A stretch of DNA of 5,276 nt from Microcaldota archaeon (GTDB lineage Archaea; Micrarchaeota; Micrarchaeia; Micrarchaeales; CABMGC01), in the NCBI GenBank assembly GCA_021804305.1, contig JAJZKF010000042.1:1-5276 (forward strand). The letters run 5' to 3'. The stretch's first letter is position 1, and each line of letters starts with the position of its first letter. Positions 5,275 to 5,276 of this stretch are shown piece by piece. A program made the translations under genes and the position numbers. Under the pieces are notes generated by a model. The model did not search any database and was not told where the DNA came from. It saw nothing but the letters and a program-made list of their open reading frames with translations.

Positions 5275-5276
5275 AG

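Overview
The window looks archaeal and probably comes from a small-genome lineage of the DPANN/Micrarchaeota type. It encodes a geranylgeranylglyceryl phosphate (GGGP) synthase-family protein, an archaeal lipid enzyme family. It also has an archaeal-style short RNase Z, an NFACT (RqcH/Rqc2/NEMF) family protein, a tRNA gene without an encoded CCA, AGG- and ATA-rich codon use, and TATA-like boxes at the right distance from starts. The family calls are read from the sequence; the lineage is inference.

Positions 1-3951 hold a tightly packed + strand gene cluster. In order it has the C-terminal end of a classical short-chain dehydrogenase (SDR), an extended SDR of the NAD-dependent epimerase/3-beta-HSD type, the GGGP synthase-like protein, an NFACT-N protein that lacks the usual C-terminal half, and RNase Z. 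Junctions are a 20 bp overlap, a 27 bp gap, an ATGA overlap and a 5 bp gap, so co-transcription is likely. The first three genes suggest redox and isoprenoid/lipid metabolism. The last two, with the tRNA, suggest translation quality control and tRNA maturation.

A tRNA-Val (anticodon GAC) follows RNase Z after 18 bp, with a possible TATA box of its own inside the RNase Z 3' end. Because CCA is not encoded, its 3' end is the kind of junction RNase Z normally cuts.

From about 4041 to the window end the character changes. Two genes on the - strand converge on the tRNA. I recognise neither, but by eye they are divergent paralogues of each other, sharing an ordered set of aromatic, Gly, Ser-Glu and VGR positions. 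The downstream one has a TATA-like box that would place transcription start at its start codon (leaderless). The upstream one is open to the window edge, so its N terminus is not seen. A 15-base segment of the tRNA 3' half recurs with one mismatch inside this second gene, a weak hint of an integration footprint. No CRISPR array, insertion sequence, rRNA or origin is visible.
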